A stretch of 64,000 nt of DNA from assembly GCA_963783235.1 (NCBI GenBank), contig CAWAMN010000001.1:1178001-1242000 (forward strand), in the 5' to 3' direction. The notes below the pieces were generated by a model, which was not told where the DNA came from, did no database searches, and was given only the letters and a program-made list of their open reading frames with translations. The DNA comes from Thiohalomonas sp963783235 (GTDB taxonomy: Bacteria > Pseudomonadota > Gammaproteobacteria > Thiohalomonadales > Thiohalomonadaceae). A program made the position numbers and the translations under genes. Position 1 is the stretch's first letter. Every line of letters starts with the position of its first letter. Shown here in pieces: positions 46,085 to 53,376 of this stretch.

Positions 46085-46729
46085 ATGGCTGTTCGCGATC
46101 ATAGAAACGTCCTGCTCATCGTCGATATTCAGCCGGATTTCCTCCCGGGGGGAGCCCTCGGCGTGCGAGGTTCCGATCAGATCCTCAGGCCACTGGCCGA
46201 TCTGATGCGCTCCGATCTTTTTGCCAACCGCGTGGCAACCCAGGATTGGCACCCGCCCGGACACATCTCGTTCGCGAGCCACCATAACAAAGAGCCGCTG
46301 AGCCAAATCGAACTCTACGGACACAAACAGGTACTTTGGCCCGACCATTGCGTTCAAAACAGTCCCGGCGCGCAGTTGCTGGACGGTATGCCTTGGGAGC
46401 GAGTGAGTGCCGTTATCCGCAAAGGTGAAAATCCGTTGGTGGACTCCTACAGCGGATTTCGGAACAACTGGGATCCGCACGGTCAGAGACCCCCCACAGG
46501 TCTGGCCGGCTACTTGCGGGACCGAGGGGTCAAAGACGTTTATATCGCCGGGCTGGCTCGGGACTTCTGTGTCCTCTGGAGCGCCCAGGACGCGGTGGCC
46601 GCCGGCTTCCATACCTCCGTTATCTGGGATCTGACTTGCCCGATAAATCCCTGTGATGACACCGCCGTTCAGCAGGATTTGGAGGCTCGGGGGGTTGAGC
46701 TCATCGGACAGGTGGATTTAACGGCATAA
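46085..46729 (+). CDS. pncA: Nicotinamidase/isochorismatase-family hydrolase (PncA-like)
   Basis: The protein has 214 residues. Catalytic Asp14 is in LIVDIQPDF, Lys113 in IRKGENP and Cys162 in LARDFCV. Metal-site residues lie in ATQDWHPPGH, and PGGALGV after the Asp is typical of nicotinamidase. The enzyme hydrolyses nicotinamide to nicotinate for NAD salvage. An ATG at 46085 with GGAG six bases upstream is the start. It is divergent from degP and is followed at 13 bases by an SDR gene in the same direction. Confidence 0.88.
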   Translation: MAVRDHRNVLLIVDIQPDFLPGGALGVRGSDQILRPLADLMRSDLFANRVATQDWHPPGHISFASHHNKEPLSQIELYGHKQVLWPDHCVQNSPGAQLLDGMPWERVSAVIRKGENPLVDSYSGFRNNWDPHGQRPPTGLAGYLRDRGVKDVYIAGLARDFCVLWSAQDAVAAGFHTSVIWDLTCPINPCDDTAVQQDLEARGVELIGQVDLTA

Positions 46730-46742
46730 CAGAGGCGCAAGG

Positions 46743-47435
46743 ATGCGAAAGGTTTTGATCACCGGAACGAACCGGGGCCTGGGGCTGGCGTGGGTGCGTC
46801 ACCTGGCAAAAGAAAACTGGCGGGTGTTCGCCAGTTGCCGCCACCCAAGCGACGCCACCGAACTGAACAGACTGGCCGACAGTGATGAGAAGGTGAGTGT
46901 CCACCGCTGCGACGTCACCGTCCCCGATGATGTTCGAGGACTGTATTGGGAACTGGAACACGAGCCGGTCGATCTCCTCATTACCAACGCGGGTGTTTAC
47001 CTGGAGAAAGGCGCAACGCATCTGGGGGACCTGCGATTCGATGACTGGATGAGGACGCTTGAGGTCAACCTCTTCGGACAGGTGCGTATGGTAGAGGCTT
47101 TTCAGAACAACCTGGAACGGACCCGTAACCCGTTGGTGGTTCCGATTAGCAGTCACATGGGAAGCATCGCCGATATCACCGCCCCGGGGAGCTATTACTA
47201 CCGCTCCAGCAAATCCGCCCTGAACGCGGCCATGCGGGGGCTCGCGGCGGAACTTGAACCGCGCGGTATAGGACTCATGCTGCTTCACCCCGGGGGGGTC
47301 ATGACCCGTATGGGCCCGGCTCGGGGCCTGCGGCCCGAAGAGAGCGTCGCCGGAATGTACCGGTTGGTCGAAAGATTCGATCGCAAAATGCACGGCCGCT
47401 TTTTCCGCTACGACGGCACGGAACTGCCCTGGTGA
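46743..47435 (+). CDS. Short-chain dehydrogenase/reductase
   Basis: The protein has 230 residues. The Rossmann motif is TGTNRGLGLAW at the N-terminus, with NAGVY in the middle. The Ser of ISSHMG, Tyr of YYYRSSKSALN and Lys of the same segment form the catalytic YxxxK set. It resembles the sniffer/carbonyl-reductase branch of SDRs, NAD(P)-dependent and of unknown substrate. It is the second gene after pncA and ends in a hairpin shared with fccB. Confidence 0.88.
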   Translation: MRKVLITGTNRGLGLAWVRHLAKENWRVFASCRHPSDATELNRLADSDEKVSVHRCDVTVPDDVRGLYWELEHEPVDLLITNAGVYLEKGATHLGDLRFDDWMRTLEVNLFGQVRMVEAFQNNLERTRNPLVVPISSHMGSIADITAPGSYYYRSSKSALNAAMRGLAAELEPRGIGLMLLHPGGVMTRMGPARGLRPEESVAGMYRLVERFDRKMHGRFFRYDGTELPW

Positions 47436-47439
47436 GATG

Positions 47440-47468
47440 AAAAAAAACGGGGCCCGAAGGCCCCGTTT
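47440..47468 (-). terminator. Intrinsic terminator between the SDR gene and fccB
   Basis: AAACGGGGCC and GGCCCCGTTT form a perfect 10-bp stem with a CGAA loop (47445-47468). Read on the minus strand, the stem is followed by a run of eight T (A at 47440-47447 on the plus strand). It lies 22 bases after the fccB stop and just after the SDR stop, so it ends fccB transcription and could act both ways. Confidence 0.85.
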
Positions 47469-47490
47469 CGATGTCGAGCATCAAAGCTGC

Positions 47491-48792
47491 TTAGCTGAAC
47501 ACGTCGTGGGTGATGTTGTTGAACCAGGAGTGGGCGTAGCTCACTTCGCGCTTGCGCATCTCCATCGTCGTGTCGGCATAGCCCGGAGTCAGACCGCCGG
47601 AACCCTTGACCTTGTTGATCGTTCCATCGGCGTAGTTGTAGACCATTGCCACGGAGATACCGTCTTCCGGAGTAATGATGCTATAGCAGGTGTTGACCAG
47701 CGAGGGCTGCGGAGCCGACTCGCCGTTCAGGAGCGAAACCACCGCTGCCGCGCACACCTTGGCCTCGGAATTGGCTGCATAGCCCGATTTCGGAAGCGGA
47801 CTCTGGATGGCCGCATCGCCGATGACGTGGATGTTGTTGTGCTTTTTCAACTCGAAGGTCTTCATATCCACCGGGCACCAGCCGCTGTCATCGGTCAGGC
47901 CGGCGATAAAGGCGATTTTGCCCGCCTTCTGCGCCGGGATGATGTTCACCACATCACCCTTGAAGGCCTCGACGGCAGCCTGGACCGTTTTGGATTTGGC
48001 ATCGACTGACTCGATCTTGCCGCCTTCGGCGCCCGATACCCAATCGATCAGGGAGTTGTCGGTGCCGTAGCCGTAGTGCTTCTTCCAACCGGCGGTAAAG
48101 AGGCCGAATTTCGAGAACTTGTCCTTCGGATCGACAATAACGATCTTGGACTTGGGCTTGTTGTTCTTCAGGTACCACGCAATCTGGGAAGCACGCTCGT
48201 ACGGTCCCGGCGGGCAACGGAACGGGTTGGGCGGCGGGGCGATAACGACCGTACCGCCATCTTTCATGGCTTCCAGCTGCTTGCGTAGCGTCACGGTCTG
48301 GGGACCCGCCTTCCAGGCGTGCGGGATCTGCTCTGCAACACTCTCGTCGTAACCGCCGATGGTATCCCAACGAAAGTCCACACCCGGAGAGACGATGCAG
48401 CGATCGTATTTGAAGGATTTGCCGTTTTGGGTCTTGACGACCTGCTTGTCTGCATCGATACCGGTCACATAATCGTGAACGACGTTGACGCCGTGGCCTT
48501 TGAGGCCGCTGTAACCGAATTTGATGGAATCGATGGTTCGCTCGCCCGACAGCACCTCGTTGCTCATGAAGCAGGTGTGATAGTGCTGGTTGGGTTCGAT
48601 GACCGTCACTTCGATGGAGGGGTCGGCCATACGGATGTATTTGGCCGCGGTCGTGCCGCCGATACCGCCACCAACGATCACGACCTTACCTTTTGCTGCG
48701 GCGCTCGCCGTTCCGGCTGCCAGGGTCAGAGAACTGGCCGCTGCTGCGGTACCCGTGACCTTGAGAAAGTCTCTGCGTGTGAAATTTGCCAT
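47491..48792 (-). CDS. fccB: Flavocytochrome c sulfide dehydrogenase, flavoprotein subunit FccB
   Basis: The protein has 433 residues. A Tat-type signal (TRRDFLK, then AAAASSLTLAAGTASA) exports it folded. GKVVIVGGGIGGTTAA near residue 35 binds FAD. Cys74 in YHTCFMSNEV matches the cysteine that holds FAD covalently in Allochromatium FccB. Cys193 (NPFRCPPGPYE) and Cys369 (VNTCYSI) match the redox-active pair. The enzyme oxidises sulfide to sulfur/polysulfide and passes electrons to FccA. ATG at 48792 has GGGGGAGA upstream. It follows fccA by 16 bases and is the last gene of the operon. Confidence 0.94.
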   Translation of the reverse strand: MANFTRRDFLKVTGTAAAASSLTLAAGTASAAAKGKVVIVGGGIGGTTAAKYIRMADPSIEVTVIEPNQHYHTCFMSNEVLSGERTIDSIKFGYSGLKGHGVNVVHDYVTGIDADKQVVKTQNGKSFKYDRCIVSPGVDFRWDTIGGYDESVAEQIPHAWKAGPQTVTLRKQLEAMKDGGTVVIAPPPNPFRCPPGPYERASQIAWYLKNNKPKSKIVIVDPKDKFSKFGLFTAGWKKHYGYGTDNSLIDWVSGAEGGKIESVDAKSKTVQAAVEAFKGDVVNIIPAQKAGKIAFIAGLTDDSGWCPVDMKTFELKKHNNIHVIGDAAIQSPLPKSGYAANSEAKVCAAAVVSLLNGESAPQPSLVNTCYSIITPEDGISVAMVYNYADGTINKVKGSGGLTPGYADTTMEMRKREVSYAHSWFNNITHDVFS

Positions 48793-48808
48793 TGGTTCTG
48801 TCTCCCCC

Positions 48809-49402
48809 TTATTTGCCCTGACTGGCGTAGTATTCGACCAGCGCACTCAGCCCTTCTTCGCCCTTGGCTTCAATGACCCGTTCCATACGACGTTTCATTT
48901 TCTTGGGCATCTCACGCTTGCCGTCGCGGAAGTCCGCGAGGCTCCAGCGAATATAGGGTTTGGGCTGTCCCGCCAGGATCGCGCTGTCCTCGGCCGATTT
49001 ACCGCCATCTTCGTGACACTTCTCACAGGCACGCTCATGCAGCGTGTCACCGAGTCGGGCCGCGGCATGGTCGGAGTCCTGCTTCAGGGGTTCGAACTTC
49101 TGTTCGGCAAAGTAGTTCGCCATCAGCTCGATCTCCTCATCGGAGTAGCCTTTAGCGATACGATTCATGATGGTGCCCGGGCGTTCATCCGCCTTGTAAG
49201 CCGTCATGGTATCAATGAAATACTCGGCGGAGATTCCCGCGATACTCGGCGTGGCCGGCCCCTGGGTATTCCCGTTGGTTCCGTGACAGCCGGCGCAAGT
49301 ATTGCCGAGCATGGAAGCACTCGGCGTCGCTGCCAATGCACTGGCACCGAAGGCGAGGCCCGTCAGTACAAGCGCACCCCGCATGACCTTTTTATATTTC
49401 AT
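48809..49402 (-). CDS. fccA: Flavocytochrome c sulfide dehydrogenase, dihaem cytochrome subunit FccA
   Basis: The protein has 197 residues. A signal peptide (GALVLTGLAFGASALA) precedes two haem sites: CAGCH at 36-40 and CEKCH at 126-130, each in a c4-like half. It accepts electrons from FccB and hands them to a periplasmic carrier. ATG at 49402 has GGGGGGA upstream. It is encoded directly before fccB, as in other sulfur oxidisers. Upstream lies an exported ankyrin protein in the same operon. Confidence 0.93.
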   Translation of the reverse strand: MKYKKVMRGALVLTGLAFGASALAATPSASMLGNTCAGCHGTNGNTQGPATPSIAGISAEYFIDTMTAYKADERPGTIMNRIAKGYSDEEIELMANYFAEQKFEPLKQDSDHAAARLGDTLHERACEKCHEDGGKSAEDSAILAGQPKPYIRWSLADFRDGKREMPKKMKRRMERVIEAKGEEGLSALVEYYASQGK

Positions 49403-49463
49403 TTATCCCCCCTTATGGGTCGGTTTTTTATGTTAAGCAAAGAGCGACTTCGCGCTTTCGAAT

Positions 49464-50405
49464 CTAATCGATGGATAACAGGTGTTCAAGCATTTGATAT
49501 GTTTTTTTATGGTTATTGCGAAGTGCGTAATCCAATGCCGTTCTCCCCCCCCGGTTTTTTAAATCGGGTTTAGCCCCATTCTTAATAAGCAGTCTAATAA
49601 TTTCATCATTTCCCGACGCGGCCGCTTCCATTACAGGCGTGCGACCGTGGAGATCCGACTGGTTCGGATCCGCGCCGTGCTCCAGCAGATAAGCGACTGT
49701 ATGTATATGCCCGCTTTCCACAGCCCAGAACAGTGCAGTCGCCCCGTCGCTGTCAATGGCATTGATGTTGTTTCCGTGTTCGAGCAGGAGTTTCACCATT
49801 TCTATCTGCCCGCTACCCGCGGCGAGCATCAGGGCGTTCACCCCTTCGGTATTGCGGATGTGCAACTGTGCACCCGCTGCGAGCAGTAGTTGCGCGGTCT
49901 GAAAGTGCCCCTTCACGATGGCGGCCATCAGTGCCGTGGTGCCGTCCTTATCGGACGTATTGACATAGGCACCGGCATCCAGAAGTCGCTCTACGGTTTC
50001 GTCGTAGCCATAGCGGGCGGCTATCATCAACGCATCCCATCCGGCACGAGTCTTGGAATCGGTCTGCGCGCCTTCGGCCAGAAGAAGGTCAACCACTTCC
50101 ACATACCCGCTCTCGGCAGCAAAAGTGAGCGGCGTACAACCGGCCTGACTCTGGGCATTCACATCGGCACCGGCTTCGACCAGCCGCCTGGCCGCTTCGA
50201 TATTTCCCTCTTCCACGGCGAACATCAGTGCCGACTTACCGTATTGCCCTGCCGCATTGGCGTTGGCGCCCTTTTCCAGCAACTCATCAATGGTGATGGT
50301 GTCGCCAACCATGGCAGCTTCCCGTATCTCAACGTCAAGGTCCGCCGCCTGCAGAACCAGCGGCAGTACCAGGAGCAGCGAGGCGCTCCAGTTTCGTTTG
50401 TGCAT
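49464..50405 (-). CDS. Exported ankyrin-repeat protein
   Basis: The protein has 313 residues. A signal peptide (SASLLLVLPLVLQAADLD) shows export. The mature part is about eight or nine ankyrin repeats of 33 residues, each with the TPLTFAA- or TALMAA-like start (GKSALMFAVEEGNIEAARRL, GCTPLTFAAESGYVEVVDLL, GRTPVMEAAASGNDEIIRLL). It offers a curved binding surface in the periplasm. Position between a NapC-type cytochrome and fccA suggests it scaffolds or stabilises that complex; this is inference. ATG at 50405 with GGGGAAG upstream is preferred over a longer start. Confidence 0.87.
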   Translation of the reverse strand: MHKRNWSASLLLVLPLVLQAADLDVEIREAAMVGDTITIDELLEKGANANAAGQYGKSALMFAVEEGNIEAARRLVEAGADVNAQSQAGCTPLTFAAESGYVEVVDLLLAEGAQTDSKTRAGWDALMIAARYGYDETVERLLDAGAYVNTSDKDGTTALMAAIVKGHFQTAQLLLAAGAQLHIRNTEGVNALMLAAGSGQIEMVKLLLEHGNNINAIDSDGATALFWAVESGHIHTVAYLLEHGADPNQSDLHGRTPVMEAAASGNDEIIRLLIKNGAKPDLKNRGGRTALDYALRNNHKKTYQMLEHLLSID

Positions 50406-50455
50406 TGACTTCCCCTTTGCGAATTCGGCGTCCCCCGAGGCCCTCACCTGGTACG

Positions 50456-51037
50456 CTAGCCTTCCTCGTCGGGCGGAACCCAACCATCAGGAGGGAAGGG
50501 CTCGAAATGGGCGATCCCACGGTGACACTCGATACAGGTTTTCCCTTCCATGGGAGCCCGACCGTGTTTACGGCGGGCCATGCGCTTCTGGGCCGAAAGG
50601 TCCATCTGCCCGAAGTCATGGCAGCTCCGGCACTCGCGGGAGTCGCTCGCTTTCATCTTATCCCACACGCGAACGGCCATGTCCCATCGATGGGCCTCGA
50701 ATTTCTCCTTGGTATCCACGGTGCCGACGATCTCGTGGTAGACGTCCTTTGCAGCCAGGATCTTCGCCTTGAGTTTGGGCAGGAACTCCTTTGGCACGTG
50801 GCAGTCAGAACAGACGGCGCGTACCCCTGATGCATTCTTGTAATGAACTGTTTCCTTATATTCTTCCAGATTGTTCTGCATCGAATGGCATGAGGTGCAG
50901 AATTCCAGTTCATTGGTATAGGAGAAGAAGGCGTTCATAGCGCCATAGGCACCAAAACCGATAAAGAAAATTACCAAACCGATAACTAATGGTTTTCGAC
51001 CAAATCGCCTGGATTTGTTTTTCGGGGATCCTGACAT
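50456..51037 (-). CDS. NapC/NirT-family tetrahaem cytochrome c
   Basis: The protein has 193 residues. One N-terminal membrane anchor (PLVIGLVIFFIGFGAYGAMN) is followed by four CxxCH sites: CTSCH, CSDCH, CRSCH and CIECH. The layout (TNELEFCTSCHSM, VCSDCHVP, KTCIECHRGIAH) is that of NapC/NirT quinol dehydrogenases, which pass electrons between the quinone pool and periplasmic enzymes. It is the first gene of the operon with the ankyrin protein and fccAB, so it could move electrons from or to flavocytochrome c. The end of the protein is acidic and proline-rich. Confidence 0.92.
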   Translation of the reverse strand: MSGSPKNKSRRFGRKPLVIGLVIFFIGFGAYGAMNAFFSYTNELEFCTSCHSMQNNLEEYKETVHYKNASGVRAVCSDCHVPKEFLPKLKAKILAAKDVYHEIVGTVDTKEKFEAHRWDMAVRVWDKMKASDSRECRSCHDFGQMDLSAQKRMARRKHGRAPMEGKTCIECHRGIAHFEPFPPDGWVPPDEEG

Positions 51038-51377
51038 CCTATCCTCGCAAAGAGCGTCAAATTCGGTGGGCGGATTGAAGATCGGCTTTTTACTTTTTTA
51101 GTATTTTCTAATACGCCGATTTGATACGAATTTTATTGATGGGCGATTTTTATCATGTGCATCTGAGGCGGTCAATTAGACCAAAGGTGATAGGTAAAAA
51201 CGTTGTAAATCGCTCGGTATTAGGGGTCGAAATCATGAGAAAGTCGACTCTCCCGGTTAGCGGCATGCGACGATAAGCCACGGATAAGTAAACCGTTTTC
51301 CTCATCTTCGCCCTCCTAAATCCGGGGACTATACTTGGCTACAGCAAGCCCGCAATTCGGGAAAGGAGCGTTTCGAT
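51038..51377. other. Divergent regulatory region, fcc operon and trehalose cluster
   Basis: These 340 bases are markedly AT-richer than the neighbouring genes, for example 51085-51175. TTAG-TATTTT-CTAA at about 51099-51112 is a small inverted repeat that could be an operator for the minus-strand cytochrome operon. A good -10-like box for the plus strand lies at 51330. GGAG at 51365 serves the TTG start at 51378. No gene is seen. Confidence 0.45.
51329..51336 (+). promoter_or_regulatory. Possible -10 element (sigma-S-like) for the trehalose cluster
   Basis: CTATACTT matches the extended -10 preferred by RpoS, with C just before TATACT. It is 42 bases upstream of the TTG start of the DUF5752 gene. 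No strong -35 box lies at 17 bases, which also fits RpoS dependence. Known trehalose genes (otsBA of E. coli) are RpoS-controlled. Prediction only. Confidence 0.35.
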
Positions 51378-52073
51378 TTGTCCACGCAAGCTATTGAAAG
51401 CCCACAGCCGGAGGCTGCGGGCCATTTCGCGGTCAAGGACTGTGCTCTGATTGCGATCGCCACCGGAAGGCGTGCTTATTCACTAAAGGAACTGCGTGAC
51501 AATCTCCTTAGCATCAATGAGGACAGCATCTACTATCATTTCTGGGGCGGATTGATTCAGCCGCGGTTCGAAGAGCGGGAGTTCAATAACGATTTCGCCT
51601 CCTGGGCCCGTCACGGTCTGCATGACGGCACACTGGCGGAAAAGTTGGCGGTGGTGGATCCGACAGAGTTCACCGATCCCAATACCCTGCGTCACGAGTT
51701 GATCGAGCTGGTGGAGGAGCGGCTCGATGAACGGGAATTCCTGCGCTGGATGCCGGCGACCCGATCGTTCGAGTTTATCCGCTCGCAAATCGTGGTATTC
51801 GATACCCATAGCCGGGCCTCGAATCCCAGGGAGTTGAGCGAGCTGCTACCGCGGGTCTTCAGCACCAGCATCTTCTACCATTTCATCGATGCCCGGCAGC
51901 GTTTTCCGGAAGGCGTGGACGATTTCCGTTTCTGGCTAAGCAGCTTCGGCGATGAATTCGACGAACTGGCGTTGCGGCTGGCGGAGGTGGATCCCTACTT
52001 CGCGCCGATGACCGAACTGCGCCGCAATCTGATCAATGTTTTCCAGGATTTTTTTGGGGAGCCCGCTTCATGA
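51378..52073 (+). CDS. DUF5752 family protein
   Basis: The protein has 231 residues, is soluble and all-helical by appearance. It is a tandem duplication: the first half has FAVKDCALIAIATGRRAYSL, LRDNLLSINEDSIYYHF and FNNDFASWAR; the second has FIRSQIVVFDTHSRASNP, LSELLPRVFSTSIFYHF and VDDFRFWLSS. The YYHF/FYHF and Asp-Phe-x-x-Trp motifs recur in both. TTG at 51378 with AAAGGAG at 51362-51368 is the start. The stop overlaps the treT start (ATGA). Proteins of this family often lie before a glycosyltransferase of this sort; the function is unknown and may be regulation or activation of TreT. Confidence 0.82.
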   Translation: MSTQAIESPQPEAAGHFAVKDCALIAIATGRRAYSLKELRDNLLSINEDSIYYHFWGGLIQPRFEEREFNNDFASWARHGLHDGTLAEKLAVVDPTEFTDPNTLRHELIELVEERLDEREFLRWMPATRSFEFIRSQIVVFDTHSRASNPRELSELLPRVFSTSIFYHFIDARQRFPEGVDDFRFWLSSFGDEFDELALRLAEVDPYFAPMTELRRNLINVFQDFFGEPAS

Positions 52074-53311
52074 GCGGCATGTTGGAAGCCTATGCTAAAG
52101 AGGCCGGCGAAGAGGTAATCGATCACCTTCGCCAACTGAGCGAAACGCTGGCCGGCAAGACCATGGTGCACGTCAACTCCACCCGCGTCGGTGGTGGCGT
52201 TGCGGAGATCCTCGACAAGCTGGTGCCTCTCAGCAATGAACTGGGGATCAATACGCGATGGGAAGTGATCACCGGCAAAATGGATTTCTACCAATGCACC
52301 AAGAGCATGCACAACGCTCTGCAGGGAAATCAGTTGCGAATATCCGATCACCTCTACCAGGCGTACGACGAGACCAATGTGGAAAATGCCGAACGGCTGC
52401 GTGAGGTCCTCGAAGCGGCGGACGTGGTCTTCATCCATGATCCCCAGCCGGCTCCCCTTTTGGATCTATGTCCCAACCGAAAGGGTAAATGGGTGTGGCG
52501 CTGTCATATCGATGTCAGTCACCCGGACCGCAACGTTTGGAAATTTTTGCGAAAACATCTTTCAAACTACGACGCCAGCGTGTTTTCGCTCCCGGCGTTT
52601 GCCCAGCCGCTGCCCAACCCGGCCTACATCATTCCCCCCAGCATCGATCCACTGTCGGAAAAAAACATCATTCTCGGCGATGATGAACTGCGGGCTGTGG
52701 CCGAACGGTTTCACCTCGACACCTCCCGACCCATAGTCGTTCAGGTTTCGCGCTATGACCGGTTCAAGGACCCGGTGGGCGTCATTCACGCCTATCGATT
52801 GGCCAAAAAGTTTATGCCTCAGTTGCAGCTGGTTCTGGCCGGTGGCGGTGCCAGCGACGACCCGGAGGGCGAACTCGTATTAGAGGAGGTGCGCTCGGCT
52901 GCGGAGGAAGATGAGGACATCCACGTTCTCCTCCTTCCCCCGGACGCCCATCGGACCATCAATGCCCTGCAACGGCTCTCCGACATCGTCATGCAAAAAT
53001 CCACCCGGGAGGGATTCGGTCTAACGGTCACCGAGGGGATGTGGAAAGGGAAACCCGTAATCGGCGGAAACACCGGCGGTATTGGTCTACAAGTGGTCGA
53101 TCATCACACAGGCTTTCTGGTCAATACGCCCGAAGGCGCGGCGCTGCGCATGCGCTATCTCTTCAGGCAGGCGGAAAAAATGCATGAAATGGGCGCCAAG
53201 GCCCAGGAGTTCGTGCGCGACAATTTCCTGTTGACCCGCCAGTTGCGGGAATACCTGACGCTTAGTGTTGGCCTGCTTCACGGCGCCGCGGACCGTATTG
53301 TTCTCGGCTGA
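52070..53311 (+). CDS. treT: Trehalose glycosyltransferring synthase TreT-like (GT4)
   Basis: The protein has 413 residues in two GT-B halves. The N-terminal half has VNSTRVGGGVAEILDKLVPL, FYQCTKSMHNALQG and FIHDPQPAPL. The donor half has QVSRYDRFKDPVGVI, LVLAGGG, KSTREGFGLTVTEGMWKGKP and IGGNTGGIGLQVVD, with the E-x7-E pattern of retaining GT4 enzymes (EGFGLTVTE). This set matches archaeal TreT, which makes trehalose from NDP-glucose and glucose. The sugar donor is not certain from sequence. It starts inside the DUF5752 stop and is followed 65 bases later by the debranching enzyme gene. Confidence 0.85.
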   Translation: MSGMLEAYAKEAGEEVIDHLRQLSETLAGKTMVHVNSTRVGGGVAEILDKLVPLSNELGINTRWEVITGKMDFYQCTKSMHNALQGNQLRISDHLYQAYDETNVENAERLREVLEAADVVFIHDPQPAPLLDLCPNRKGKWVWRCHIDVSHPDRNVWKFLRKHLSNYDASVFSLPAFAQPLPNPAYIIPPSIDPLSEKNIILGDDELRAVAERFHLDTSRPIVVQVSRYDRFKDPVGVIHAYRLAKKFMPQLQLVLAGGGASDDPEGELVLEEVRSAAEEDEDIHVLLLPPDAHRTINALQRLSDIVMQKSTREGFGLTVTEGMWKGKPVIGGNTGGIGLQVVDHHTGFLVNTPEGAALRMRYLFRQAEKMHEMGAKAQEFVRDNFLLTRQLREYLTLSVGLLHGAADRIVLG

Positions 53312-53376
53312 GGAAACCATATTTTCAGGAACGCCTGACCGGCGGGCTTCCACTGCAAGGATTGGCAAGGAGCGAC

